Shown one piece after another: positions 42,342-51,976 of a stretch of 64,000 nt of DNA. The stretch's first letter is position 1, and each line of letters starts with the position of its first letter. Both the position numbers and the translations under genes were made by a program. The stretch is from NCBI GenBank assembly GCA_009746045.1, contig RPFO01000076.1:4457775-4521774 (forward strand), written 5' to 3'. The notes below the pieces were generated by a model. It saw only the letters and a program-made list of their open reading frames with translations, made no database searches and was not told where the DNA came from. The DNA is from Mesostigma viride (Eukaryota > Streptophyta > Mesostigmatophyceae > Mesostigmatales > Mesostigmataceae).

Positions 42342-44359
42342 ATAATGGGAGAGGACATGAGCTTCACCAGGCCTTGGTAGTTGATAGGGCTGTGTCCAGC
42401 AAGTGAGTGAGGACCAATGCCCAAACTGCTTGGATGACTAGCAGCTGGCAGTATGAGGTCATCAACCAAGGGCTCCTGCCCCTGGCACACTTGCACACGC
42501 TTAACCGTCCTGGTTACTGCACGTGATAGGTGAGTGGTCCTGAAATTAATCAGTGGGACCTGACCAGCCCCTTCCTTAGTCAGGAGAGAGGACGTGATCA
42601 CTACCCCATCCTGGCATAGGAAATTCTGCCCCAGAAGAGCAGGTCCTTGATAGCCCTCCAAGACACAAAAAGCAGTGTCCTGTCCAAGGATAGGAATGAA
42701 TACCTCACCCAGTACCTTCACGTGTACCCCGCCACTGAAGTCAGACACAAACTGATAGCTGGGTTCAGACATGCTGTACCCTGCTGCAGCCCTGGTCCCA
42801 ATGATGGAAACCTGAGAATTAGTGTCTACCTCTAAGGCAGTGTCCAGCCCCAGATTGCCATGCCACCTGAGCTTGGCTACCTTGGGCTGCTTCTTGGCCC
42901 TTTGTAGAGCCCCAATCAATCCAGCCAAACTTGTCCCCCTGGGCTTGGTTAGTGCCTTGGGCTTGACAGTTGACTCCCCAGCTGTTGACCTTGCAGCCTG
43001 TTCAACAAGTACCTCTGCAACCTGGCCAGGGCTGACAGATTCCCCTGCAACAGATGTGGTCGTTGCGTCAGTGATGTCACCTGGGACCTGAAAATCCTGC
43101 AGATCCTGTGAGCCTTGTGCCTGACTGCCCTCATTCATCAGGTTAGGCTTGACATATGACCAACTCAGCCGGTGTACATGCTTTGGTTCGTCCTCCATGC
43201 TGACCAAGCATGCGTGGCTAGCTTCATCAACCTGGGTAACCACCCCAGGACTCCAGCTACCACGTTTGCCATAAAGGCTAGGTTCCTTCCAAGCTAGGAC
43301 CTTCTGACCCACTTGTGGCTCCAGCATCTTCCAACCCCGGTCCTTCTCCCTCAGCTTGGCAAAGGTGACATGTGCAGCATGTTTCCAGCCCTCCAGCACA
43401 TGTGGTGGGCACAGGCCATGATATAGACCCATTGGGCTGACAGCAACTCCATCATAGTAGAAGTTAACCCTGCTGTTCAGCTGCTGCTCCACGTTCCTCA
43501 GCCATGCACTCCTGACAAGTGCAGGTGCAGACAAGGGTACCCAGTCTTCAGAGATGATCAATTTCTTGACCTCCTGGATTGCCCTCTCGATAGCACCCTG
43601 CTGCCCATGAGCCTCCCTAGGTGTAACCAGCAACTCAGGAAGGGTAGGATCACCCTTGAGATGCTGAAACTGCATGTCCACCTGGATCCTTGTGGTAGGA
43701 AACTTGGCTCTTACATTCTGCAGGGCAGCCAGCAAGTACCTGTTCTTCATAGAAGGTAAATGCTCCAGCACCTTGTATTTCGTGTACCTGTCCACGCACA
43801 CCAACAGTTGCATGCCCCTGATGTGTTGGATATCACACTGCAGATCACCAATGCTCTGAGGTAGAGCTTTGGCATGTGATTTCCTGGGCTTGTTGGAGGA
43901 CAACTGGCACTTACACCGTGAGGCAGCTTGCTGACACGCCTTAAGAAGGGGTGCCCTGCCCATACGGAAGGCAAAGTTGTTTGACAGAGAAGTGGCATGC
44001 CCAAACATGTTGTGGATTCGGGCACCCAACTCCTGGTACACAGAGGAAGCAGTCCCTGGCACAGTCAGGACTGTGCTGTCAGGTTGTCCAGCATCACCAT
44101 GCTGACTTCCATCCTGTTCTGACTCAGAGCCTGAGTCACCCTGCTCATGCCCAACACCTGGACCGCCAGCAGGGACCACATGCATACCACCAGAGGCCTT
44201 CACACCCCTCTGTGGTTGTACATTGGTTTCTCTCAAAATGAGAGGTCCACCCTCGTGCCCAGCACGAGGATGCATGGGGTCAGACATTCTTACAGCTGCA
44301 CAGCTGTCAAGGACGTCTTCATAGGAACCTGTACCTCTCCAGGTGACCTGGGGCCACAC
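42317..44359 (-). CDS. E5 integrase followed by protease
   Basis: Integrase: HNMFGHATSLSN...CQQAASRCKCQ (zinc region), IGDLQCDIQHIRGMQLLVCV (Asp), TTRIQVDMQFQHLKG (Asp), EAHGQQGAIERAIQEVKKL (Glu), then an SH3-like tail (VGQKVLAWKEPSLYGKRGSW). After a Ser/Thr/Pro linker comes the protease: LEVDTNSQVSIIGTRAA, SDFSGGVHVKVLGEVFIPIL, and PALLGQNFL. DTN stands where DTG/DSG is usual. INT before PR repeats the E2 order. The annotated start is not a proven initiator; this region probably follows gag by frameshift or readthrough at ~44360-44464. Confidence 0.85.
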   Translation of the reverse strand: MWPQVTWRGTGSYEDVLDSCAAVRMSDPMHPRAGHEGGPLILRETNVQPQRGVKASGGMHVVPAGGPGVGHEQGDSGSESEQDGSQHGDAGQPDSTVLTVPGTASSVYQELGARIHNMFGHATSLSNNFAFRMGRAPLLKACQQAASRCKCQLSSNKPRKSHAKALPQSIGDLQCDIQHIRGMQLLVCVDRYTKYKVLEHLPSMKNRYLLAALQNVRAKFPTTRIQVDMQFQHLKGDPTLPELLVTPREAHGQQGAIERAIQEVKKLIISEDWVPLSAPALVRSAWLRNVEQQLNSRVNFYYDGVAVSPMGLYHGLCPPHVLEGWKHAAHVTFAKLREKDRGWKMLEPQVGQKVLAWKEPSLYGKRGSWSPGVVTQVDEASHACLVSMEDEPKHVHRLSWSYVKPNLMNEGSQAQGSQDLQDFQVPGDITDATTTSVAGESVSPGQVAEVLVEQAARSTAGESTVKPKALTKPRGTSLAGLIGALQRAKKQPKVAKLRWHGNLGLDTALEVDTNSQVSIIGTRAAAGYSMSEPSYQFVSDFSGGVHVKVLGEVFIPILGQDTAFCVLEGYQGPALLGQNFLCQDGVVITSSLLTKEGAGQVPLINFRTTHLSRAVTRTVKRVQVCQGQEPLVDDLILPAASHPSSLGIGPHSLAGHSPINYQGLVKLMSSPIMCPQVTLG

Positions 44360-44463
44360 TGAACCTGGAGATCACCCTCTTGTTGCCCAGATATAAAATC
44401 TGCATTGGAGCACCTGGCCTCCCCCTTGGGTGAATTAAGGTGTGTAGGGGTTGCCTCAGACAG

Positions 44464-45563
44464 TCACTGCTCCTTGTTGTCTTCTTGCTGACTGCCCTTT
44501 GAAGGCTGGCCTGCCTGGGACTTGTTGTTGTTCTTATTCTTGTTGCTGCCCTGGCCCTGGGACTTCTTGAAGCTGGGACACTCCTTCTTGATGTGCCCCC
44601 ACCCCTTGCACAGGTAGCATTGTATCTTGGACTTGCCCTGGCCACTGCCCCCATTGTCAGACGCGTTGCCCTGCTTGGGCTGACCACCCACCCGCCTGAA
44701 CACCGACTTGGAGTGTGACCTCCTGTCAGAATCAGGTGAATGATCTCCCTTGCGCTTGTTATGGTTGCCCCTACGCCCTCCTTGGCTTCGGTCAGCCTCA
44801 GACGTCTTGGAGCCACCCTGGGTACGCCCGCCTGCCTGGGTAGCCTTCACTGCTGGCACTCCACCCTCAAACAGCTCCTCTGCCTCGAGTGCTTGTTTAA
44901 TGATGACCTTGTAGGCCTTCAGGGTAGAGTGTGGGGCACACATGACTTTTAAGGAGCCACGTGTCGCCTTATCCAGCCCAGAAACCTTGAGCCAGTTGGT
45001 TAGGGCTATGTTATCAGCGACATTAAAGCCGTGAGCCCTGCCCTCCTCAACCATCTTACAATAGTTGAGAAAGTTCTGGATCAGGTCCCCCTTGACCTCC
45101 CACCCTTGATACTTGTCCTGCCAATGGATGCCGACCTTCTTGCGTTGGTCTTCCAGCAGCTCCTTCAGCTCAGCCACGTACAGTGCCCAGGCCTTATTGG
45201 CCTTTTTGCACTCCCTGGTTAGGTCCTTAATCTGGTCAGTACACTTGCCAAAAGTGCTACTGCCTATCCAGATTTGATAGTAATTTGTACCACCGTACAA
45301 GCTAGGGAACCCTTCCAATCCTCCACAAACTCTTCAGCCTGCTTAGGCTTGGAGTCTGAGGTTACAGGCTGCAACTGATTGACAATTAAAAGACCCTGTG
45401 TGGTAAGATCAAAGCCATGAATAGCTTGTGCATTATTATTATTGTGAGGAAGGTTGGTAATCTCTCCGGTAAGCCCCACGTCATCTACGTGAGCGGTTCC
45501 ACTACCAGCACCCCCATTATTATTCCCACTGGCTGGACCCTTGCTACGGCGTCCCTCAGCCAT
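44464..45563 (-). CDS. E5 gag
   Basis: Two frames joined by a slip near 45300 (GGG run). First part from ATG 45563: MAEGRRSKGPASGNNNGG and a linker to EEFVEDWKG. Second part: GGTNYYQIWIGSS, IHWQDKYQGWEVKGDLIQNF, LTNWLKVSGLDKATRGSLKV, an Arg/Gly/Ser-rich tract, and a CCHC knuckle CYLCKGWGHIKKEC (C-x2-C-x4-H-x4-C). Ends Gln/Asn/Lys-rich. A UBN2/DUF-type copia gag core is plausible. Confidence 0.82.
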
Positions 45564-45731
45564 CCTGCACTACCAGCTATTCAAAGAACACCTTAACAAA
45601 GCAGCAGAAAATATGTACAAAATTTTTTGTCGCCACTGCCGCCTGCGCCGGTGTCGCTGCCGCCCCGCGAATTGCCGCTGAAAATTCGACAAAAAAAATG
45701 TCGACGAGTACTGCAAAGAAAATTAGGCCGA

Positions 45732-46441
45732 CTAGTAGTCAAGGCCCCTGAAGTCGCAGTACGTGTATACGAACTCACGATCCTCCATATCCAGCTCCGG
45801 ACCTGCACCGGTATGAATTAAAACCGGTGTGCTCCCCGCCGCGTAAGTTGCGACGCGCCGACGCGCGACGAGGCGCAGAGGATGTGTAAAGATCGTCAAT
45901 AATTCCCACCCCGCGGGAATCCACTCTCGCACAGAGGCGAGAAATGCCACCAGGTTAATTAAAACCTGGCGCTCACGACTGCGTACGCCGCGAGTGAGCA
46001 GCGATAGCAGCGCGAGATCCTGAAACAAATTTGTTGACACCGCCGGCGCGCCCCCCGTGCGTAGCGATGCCCAGTTTTGCAGGTTTCTCTGGTAACCGGT
46101 GAGTGAAGAGAGGACGTTGTCCAACTCCTCAATGGCAGTCGTGACTTCGGTCACCGACCGCAAACCTCCCCGCACCTGGACCGTAAATGTCGATAAAATG
46201 TTTCGAATCTGGTCCAACAGGTTGCGGATTGCCGGCACCAGTGCTGGCAAATCGGGGTCCTCGGGGTTATCCCCGAGCAATGCGTGAGCTGCGCGCTGCT
46301 GACGATGAAGCTCGTCGAGCGAAATCGTAACTTCGTCGAGCAATTGCTGCCACGACGGCGCAGTCGGTCTTGACGAAGACCAGCCGGCGGAGCGGCTATT
46401 TCCTCGTCATCGGGAATCCGAAATTCTTCAGAATTTGGCAT
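45732..46441 (-). CDS. E5 ORF A upstream of gag
   Basis: ATG at 46441, about 25 bp after the primer region: MPNSEEFRIPDDEEIAAPPAG, then a one-base slip near 46365, then LLDEVTISLDELHRQQRAAH, RNLLDQIRNILSTFTVQV, VTTAIEELDNVLSSLTGY (heptad-like, coiled coil), and LTIFTHPLRLVARRRV. Ends FRGLDY. No family recognised. It precedes gag by ~170 bp, so may be the true gag N-terminus or a separate structural ORF. Confidence 0.6.
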
Positions 46442-46465
46442 CTTTTTAACAGAGCGTGTAATACG

Positions 46466-47082
46466 AGTTGTGAGGGTGAGAATGCCACGAATTCCGCCAT
46501 GGTTCTTGCAGGAAGTTGCCTTTATTAATAACAAGGAAACACAGACGTAAGTCACGTCACTTCCAAGACTGCACGCAGCACAGACGACAGGGTCGCAGTG
46601 CCAAGAGAACGTGCACGCAAGAACTAGCGTCCCGGTGTGACCAAGTCACTCATATAGCTTGCTAGGGACGCGTCCAAGTATTCAGCTGCACTGTCACAGC
46701 TGAACTGTCAATCAATTGATTACACAGACTCTGGCACGCCTTTGGCGCGCAGATCTATCAATTGTCCATACGGCTAGTCCTGTGGACCTATCCGTACACT
46801 AGTCAGCATCAATTGTCTCATAGGTCCTGGCGCGCTACAGCACGCCTACCTATCAATTGACCATCAAGTCCTGTACAAGTCCTGTCAACGTCCTGCGGAC
46901 TATCAAAGTGACACTTGTACATCCTGTGTCCGTACGCGCCCACAGTGGCGCGCCGGGTACTGTCGGCACAGCCTAGGAAACGTCATAACTTTTACGTTCC
47001 TTAACCAAATGAGGCGTTCAAGGTGCCGTTGGAAAGAGCGTAACAATCTCTATCCATCTAACGTAAATCCTTTACGTTAACT
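46466..47082 (-). repeat. E5 right LTR (5' LTR in element sense), 617 bp
   Basis: Same as the left LTR as far as I compared by eye. Flanked by the GTGGT target copy at 47083-47087. Confidence 0.95.
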
Positions 47083-47087
47083 GTGGT

Positions 47088-48899
47088 CCTGCCCCTTTGG
47101 GCGCCCCAGCCGAGGTACATTATACTCCAGATTATTCTGCCTCGAGCGCTGCGTCCGCCTCCTCGGCGTCTGTTCCTCCCTCTCCGGTCCCGTCGTCCCC
47201 TCGGTCGACCCGGGATGTTGCAGTAGAGCCTACCCCTTCGGGTTTGCCTGATCCTCTTTCGGCGACGGTCTCGGCTATGCAGGCTCAGATCCAGTCCCTG
47301 ACCACGGCGTTCGGGGCCTTCCTGGCGGCCCAAGCGCAGACTCCGGCCACGCCAGGTGGGGTGTCTGTGGTGTCCGCGCCCCCTACCCCTTTGGTTGCTT
47401 CGGCACCTGTGGTTTCGCCGGCGCCCCCTACCCCTTCGGTTGCTGCGGCTCCGACACCTCCGGTTGCCTCCGTGCCTGCCGCCGACGTTCCCGCGCCTCG
47501 GCGCGAGTCTTCAGCCCCTTCGGCTGTGCCCGCCGTCGCCCCCTCTGGGCCGTCCGCTGCGCCCTCACAGCCAGTTCGTGGTTTCTTCAGCGACCCGGGC
47601 GGTCTTCCCAGGCTTTGGGAGGGCGGTCCTCCGCAGAGGATCCCGGTGCCTGACTGGAGCTTGGACGGTAACCAGTCGTATGCCGGATTGCCTGTCCCCA
47701 CGGGTCCTATTTTCAACATGTGGCCTGGTGGTGCTCCACCCCCAGAGACCGGCGCGCCAGTTGCGGAGGCGGGTCCGTCGCGACCCCCTGCGGCATCGGG
47801 TCCGACGCGGCCCCCTGTTGTACCGGCACCTTCCGCGCCTGTGCCGGTTCCTACCCCTTCGTCGGCCCCTGCCCCTTCGGCCCCGCGGTCTTTGGCTGCG
47901 GTCGTTCGGTCCAGTGGCTCTGACCCGCGCGCCACCCGCGCTGCCGATTCCCTTCGGGAGTTGTCAGAGGGCGATCGGGATCGGGCCCCTTCGGTGGTGC
48001 ATGCGACTCCGGAGTCGCGCGACACGCCTGTCTTCGGGTATGGTATGTCTGCGCTCGCTTGCCGCCAGTGTGACCTGCCGCGCGCCTCCGCCGAGCTGGC
48101 CATTTCGCCCATGTCCTACGGGTTCTCCCAGGTGTGTCGGGCGCCGCGGGACCGTAACCTACCAGTTGAGACTGATCGGCCTCCTTTCGACATGGTTATT
48201 TTGGCTGATCCGGTGTTCCAGGGTGAGATCCTGGTTCGGCGCGTCCTGTACCGCTGGGCGCGGCGCCACAATGACTTGGACACCTACGGCGGGTTCCAGT
48301 GGGCTTACCCTCCGCCTCTGGGCATTATGGCCTCAGATGCTCTTACGGTAGATTTTCCTGCGGTGCCGGGTGCCACGTACAGCACCGTCCTTCAGCCCAT
48401 CCTAGAGTGGGATGCCCGTCGTCCAGCGCCCATCCCGGGCCAGGGTTTGGACTCTCGGGGTCATCCTCCTCCCCGGGCTAGCGACTACCTCGAGACGTTC
48501 GGGTCGCGACAGTGTGCCCGCCGGTGGCGCTCCCGCGAGATTCGGCATATCCGGTTGTGGCCGTCCAACGTGGAGCCCCTGGTAGATCTGTTTTTCCCGA
48601 CGGGTATGCGCCCTCGGATCCGGTATCATCGCCTGCTCCTTCGGGCTCTCTGCCTGATCGCGGTAGAGCCTTTCCTACGCCTCTTTGCCTGCGGTTTCCT
48701 GGACTGGGCCCGGGGCCAGGTCGTTCTTACACAGCATAGGTACTACTGGGCCTTCCTGGGCCTTTTCCCTGACGGCGTGTGGGCCGATGTTTTCCTCACT
48801 GTAGATAGGCACGACAATGCTGAGGATGTGTCTCACTACCAGGCTTACCTGGATGTCCTGCTGGCCTCCCGTGGTACCTACCAGACGGATGGCCATTAG
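47088..48899 (+). CDS. E4 third ORF, part 2
   Basis: Continues the frame from 39249 without a break (PLGAPAEVHYTPDY...). A helix LSATVSAMQAQIQSLTTAFG (coiled-coil-like) is followed by a ~200-residue Pro/Ala/Val/Ser low-complexity tract. Then a folded ~280-residue C-terminal domain: FGYGMSALACRQCDLPRA, FDMVILADPVFQGEILVRRV, YRWARRHNDLDTYGGFQWAY, CARRWRSREIRHIRLWPSN, LLLRALCLIAVEPFLRLF, and YYWAFLGLFPDGVWADVFLT. The segment around LCLIAVEPFLRLFACGF is hydrophobic but has charged neighbours, so a membrane anchor is unsure. Whole ORF ~767 codons, GC-rich. Function unknown; it occupies the env position. Confidence 0.75.
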   Translation, partial: PAPLGAPAEVHYTPDYSASSAASASSASVPPSPVPSSPRSTRDVAVEPTPSGLPDPLSATVSAMQAQIQSLTTAFGAFLAAQAQTPATPGGVSVVSAPPTPLVASAPVVSPAPPTPSVAAAPTPPVASVPAADVPAPRRESSAPSAVPAVAPSGPSAAPSQPVRGFFSDPGGLPRLWEGGPPQRIPVPDWSLDGNQSYAGLPVPTGPIFNMWPGGAPPPETGAPVAEAGPSRPPAASGPTRPPVVPAPSAPVPVPTPSSAPAPSAPRSLAAVVRSSGSDPRATRAADSLRELSEGDRDRAPSVVHATPESRDTPVFGYGMSALACRQCDLPRASAELAISPMSYGFSQVCRAPRDRNLPVETDRPPFDMVILADPVFQGEILVRRVLYRWARRHNDLDTYGGFQWAYPPPLGIMASDALTVDFPAVPGATYSTVLQPILEWDARRPAPIPGQGLDSRGHPPPRASDYLETFGSRQCARRWRSREIRHIRLWPSNVEPLVDLFFPTGMRPRIRYHRLLLRALCLIAVEPFLRLFACGFLDWARGQVVLTQHRYYWAFLGLFPDGVWADVFLTVDRHDNAEDVSHYQAYLDVLLASRGTYQTDGH

Positions 48900-49268
48900 A
48901 TAGAGGGCCTTAGGCCCGACCTGAGGGTGTTGTCCCTCCGGTATGTAGAGTCGCCCTCATGTTCTGGCCAGTTGACTGGTCGTTCTTGGTCCTTGGTGCT
49001 GATTGGTTTACTCTGTGTGTCCTGCCCAGTGCCGTTCCCCCCGGCAAGGACTTTGTTCCAGGCAGTTAGGGGAACCTACCACCAGGCTTGGTGCTGGCTA
49101 ACCCTACACCTCCAGGCGTGGTGGTGGAGACCGTGTGAACTATTGGTGCTTTGTATCTTGGATGGCCTGCCGACTGTGTTAGTGTGTGCTGGGTGCATTA
49201 GGTTTCCTACCCCTTGTTTTCCTCCCTGTGCGTAGGGAGAGGGCTCCCTACCTTTGTGGGGGGGGAGG
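48900..49268 (+). other. E4 3' non-coding region
   Basis: After the stop at 48897-48899 no ORF is supported. It ends in the polypurine tract at 49255-49268. Confidence 0.6.
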
Positions 49269-49843
49269 TGTTACGTCGCGTAACAATTCGTTGTAGTTAC
49301 GGACGTAAATTAGGTCTTTTGCCTCGGTTGTCCCCAGGTTTACGTTTAGGCTCCTACCGGGACATTATTGTCCTCGTAACAGTACTGTGGTACATTGGGT
49401 GCCGTTGGGCGCCGCGCCGCGTACTTTACTAGTGGTCCTGATCCTGTGGTAGAATGTAGTGGACCAGCGTGCATCAGTAGATGTAGTGGACCAGCGTGCA
49501 TCTGTAGGCGAGGGCCATGTCGGCCCGAGCGTGTTGGACCGTTGGTGACCATTTATGCGCGTTCTATCCCTTGTGTGTGCACTCGGCGTGTGTTAAATGA
49601 ATTAACACATATAGGCTTGGGTCACGGCAGTTTAGTTGTGTTTCCTTCCTCTTTTCCTGGAGTAAACGGGTTTGATTAAATGGCCTATGGCATATTACAG
49701 TAGTACATAATATGTAAATGCATTGAGATCTGGTTCGTCTCGGTCGTCTTTCGCTAGGGGTGTAAATAGAAGCGGCCTCACTAGTTTAGGTAGTATCAGG
49801 ACCGGTAGAGGTAGAGGTGGCGGCCGAGGCTTGCGGCGTAACA
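49269..49843 (+). repeat. E4 right LTR, 575 bp
   Basis: As the left LTR with a 3-bp insertion (TAATATG against TATG near 49709). GTACA target copy at 49844-49848. Confidence 0.95.
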
Positions 49844-49848
49844 GTACA

Positions 49849-50099
49849 GGTCATGGGTGAGCAGGCACAAGACGTCTTCTACTTGGGTGATGGATCCTGA
49901 GAGCCAGTCTGTGGTGCTTCTCTCCTACCCAGGGACATGCCTGCGTTATGTTGCCCAGATGGCAGCAGGGGCTGCAGAGACGTGCATGGTGCTGCAGGTC
50001 AGCAGGAACTGGCCAGACTTGGTTCACATGGTGGAGCAGTTTCCCTTGTTTGGGACCAAGGGCAAGGATGGCGTGAATGGGGATTGGTATAGCCTGTGA
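49849..50099 (+). pseudogene. E3 downstream ORF, part 2
   Basis: In phase with 28914-29475 once E4 and one GTACA are subtracted: SWVSRHKTSSTWVMDPE, SVVLLSYPGTCLRYVAQMAA, SRNWPDLVHMVEQFPLF, ending GDWYSL before TGA. The joined piece is ~271 codons. No family recognised. Confidence 0.6.
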
Positions 50100-50487
50100 A
50101 GAACAGAGCTGAGCAGGAAGAGGATGGGGGAAGAGCATGGAAGGTGCTTTGGATTGTGGTGTGAGGGGGGATTCCAGGATGGATGATGGGGGGGGGGGGC
50201 TCCAGTCCAGTTCTGATGTTCCAGTCCAGAGTAACTTCCAGGTTCCAGGATGCTGAATGGAAGACCTTGTATTATGAGATGTGTTTATCTGGATTTATAG
50301 TAGATAAGGTAGTGACTTGTCTGCTGTAGAAACCTGTGACTAGATGTTTATGAGATAGGAGGCCCTGTTTCCAGGGATGTAAAAACCCATCTGCTTTTCC
50401 CAAGAGATGGTGGATTTCTGTTCAATGTTCCTCTGCCTTCAAGAGTTGGCTATTGGACCTGGGAGGTCCAGTTTTGAGGGGGAGATA
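50100..50487 (+). other. E3 3' non-coding region
   Basis: No gene seen. A G11 run sits at ~50189-50199. The purine tract GAGGGGGAGATA abuts the right LTR. Confidence 0.6.
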
Positions 50488-51971
50488 TGTAACAAGCAAA
50501 AATGACTTTGTTGTTACATCCTTTGTTTTGTGAATGTTTGGCTTTTATTCGAGGACTTTTGGATCAGTATTGAGAAAGTTATGAGGTTTCTAAGACGACG
50601 GTACTTGGAGCTGATACTTTGTCAACCAACTGATAGGAACCCTCATTGGTCGTGGCCTGATCCACGTAGGGTTGTAGTTTGTTGGCTGATACTACTGATA
50701 GGAGCCCTCATTGGTCGTGGCCTGATCCACGTGGGGTTATAGTTTGTTGGTCGGTACTACCAAGTCTTAAATGTTCCTTTGGGACTTTGGTGCTTACTAC
50801 AGATTCAGGATCTCATGTACAGATTCTGCCAGGCTGTTGGCGTTGTTGTTCTGTTTTGTGTGACTAGGATGGATACGAGGATCTTGTTTAGAATTCCATG
50901 ATTTTGATTGGTTCTTTTCAGGCTAAGGTTGAGGCATGCTCGACAAGCACGTCGATATCAAGGACGTGGGGTCGCCATTATTGCTACGTTGGTTTTGATT
51001 CATCATGGTATAATAAAGCTTGTCTTTGTTGTCCATTCATAAGAGCCCCTTGGCTATAGAAGTTAAACTTTCTTAGCACACGCAATGTGAAGGATATGGT
51101 TGCAATGCAGCAATGTGTGAATATGGTTGGAAACGGAGCTTTGTTAAAATCGGATAATGTTTACAGCGCTCACACACTTGAGGCTTGTACACGCGCTTGC
51201 CAAGTCAAGGCACAACACGTGAGGCGGGCTCGCAAGAGATGCCCATTTGGCACTGGCCTATTGTTTATATACTTGTGCACTGTGCTTGCTAGTCCTGAGC
51301 AGCCTAGGAGGCCTGCTCAGTAATAACACCCCCGGTACAGTATTCACTACCTGTACAGCGCCCAGTTCCTATACAGTAGGTCTGCCATACAGGCACAGTG
51401 ACCACAGAGTACAGTCACCACAGTGATTATTGCATCTGCACCTAGAAGTCCAGGGCTAAGCCTGCGGTACCAACAGACCACAGGTTAAGGTTCCTATTTC
51501 CTGCGTACGACGTATTAATCCAATACCGTCGTAGGTACAGCACCTAATTCCTGTCAGCCCAGGAATTACTGTCGACCCCATATGTCGTCGGCAAATATTC
51601 ACGTCCGACTTAGAAGAACAGCCGGCTCGCGCTCGCGCGCGACCGGGAAGTCGGAACGCCATAACTTTCTTGATACTCGTCGGAATGAACTCGTTCCGGT
51701 GCCGCTGGAATCGCAGAGATATGCCGAATTAGGATCACGCCAATGCGCTTGGCGTTAACTATAGACGTCCTTCAGTTCCACAGAGGTCGTCTATACACGA
51801 GCTTGTCTTTGTGTCTACAAGGGGTTGTGATTCCCTAAATCACGTGCTGTGGAATTTCCATCTCAACGTTGCTCGGATACTTGAAGTTCTGCAACTCAAG
51901 AAAGCAACCCAGGTAAAAGATCTTTCATATTGGACTGTGGATGATGCTGATGATCATTTTTAGTCGTTACA
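50488..51971 (+). repeat. E3 right LTR, interrupted by a solo LTR
   Basis: 50488-51060 plus 51766-51971 match the left LTR; the solo LTR and its target copy account for the rest. Ends in GTTACA followed by GTCTA. Confidence 0.92.
51061..51760. repeat. Solo LTR of the E1 family, 700 bp
   Basis: AGTTAAACTT...GGCGTTAACT with target duplication ATAGA at 51056-51060 and 51761-51765. Clearly diverged from the E1 LTRs (first ~130 bp differ most). No interior remains: LTR-LTR recombination removed it. Confidence 0.93.
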
Positions 51972-51976
51972 GTCTA

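Larger units (their letters stand above)
39250..47082 (-). mobile_element. E5: copia-like LTR retrotransposon in E4 third ORF
   Basis: LTRs 39274-39890 and 46466-47082 (617 bp each, no differences noticed), ends AGTTG...TTAACT. Target duplication GTGGT at 39245-39249 and 47083-47087. 24 extra bases (39250-39273, two AGTTGTAATACG units) lie between the left target copy and the left LTR. The polypurine tract at 39891-39911 (AAAGAAAAGAAGGGATTGG on minus) sets the direction. Gene order on minus: ORF A, gag, INT-PR, RT, RNase H, with one-base breaks between most. LTR identity means very recent insertion despite a broken pol. Confidence 0.93.
29476..49843 (+). mobile_element. E4: Ty3/gypsy chromovirus with extra ORFs
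   Basis: LTRs 29476-30047 and 49269-49843, ends TGTTACG...CGTAACA, target duplication GTACA at 29471-29475 and 49844-49848. The polypurine tract GTGGGGGGGGAGG precedes the right LTR. Order: small hybrid-binding-domain ORF, gag with zinc knuckle, PR-RT-RNase H-INT-chromodomain, then a long third ORF. Without E5 and E6 it is ~10.7 kb. LTRs differ by a 3-bp indel as the only change that I noticed, so it is young. The four frame breaks in gag/pol all lie at homopolymer runs and may be sequence errors. Confidence 0.93.
22761..51971 (+). mobile_element. E3: gypsy-like LTR element, degenerate, hosting E4
   Basis: LTRs 22761-23538 and 50488-51971 (the latter holding a 700-bp solo LTR). Ends TGTAAC...GTTACA. 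Target duplication GTCTA at 22756-22760 and 51972-51976. Primer site TGGTATCGGAGGATCTC directly after the left LTR resembles the initiator-Met tRNA site. Purine tract GAGGGGGAGATA precedes the right LTR. These place it on the plus strand. Only fragments of coding sequence remain. Own length without E4 and the solo LTR is ~8.1 kb. I counted about a dozen differences between the LTRs. Confidence 0.9.

Noticed and set aside
47285-48112. 275-aa minus ORF and plus-strand 331-aa ORF at 47356-48351
   Set aside because: Shadows of the GC-rich Pro/Ala tract of the E4 third ORF; Gly/Arg composition without motifs.
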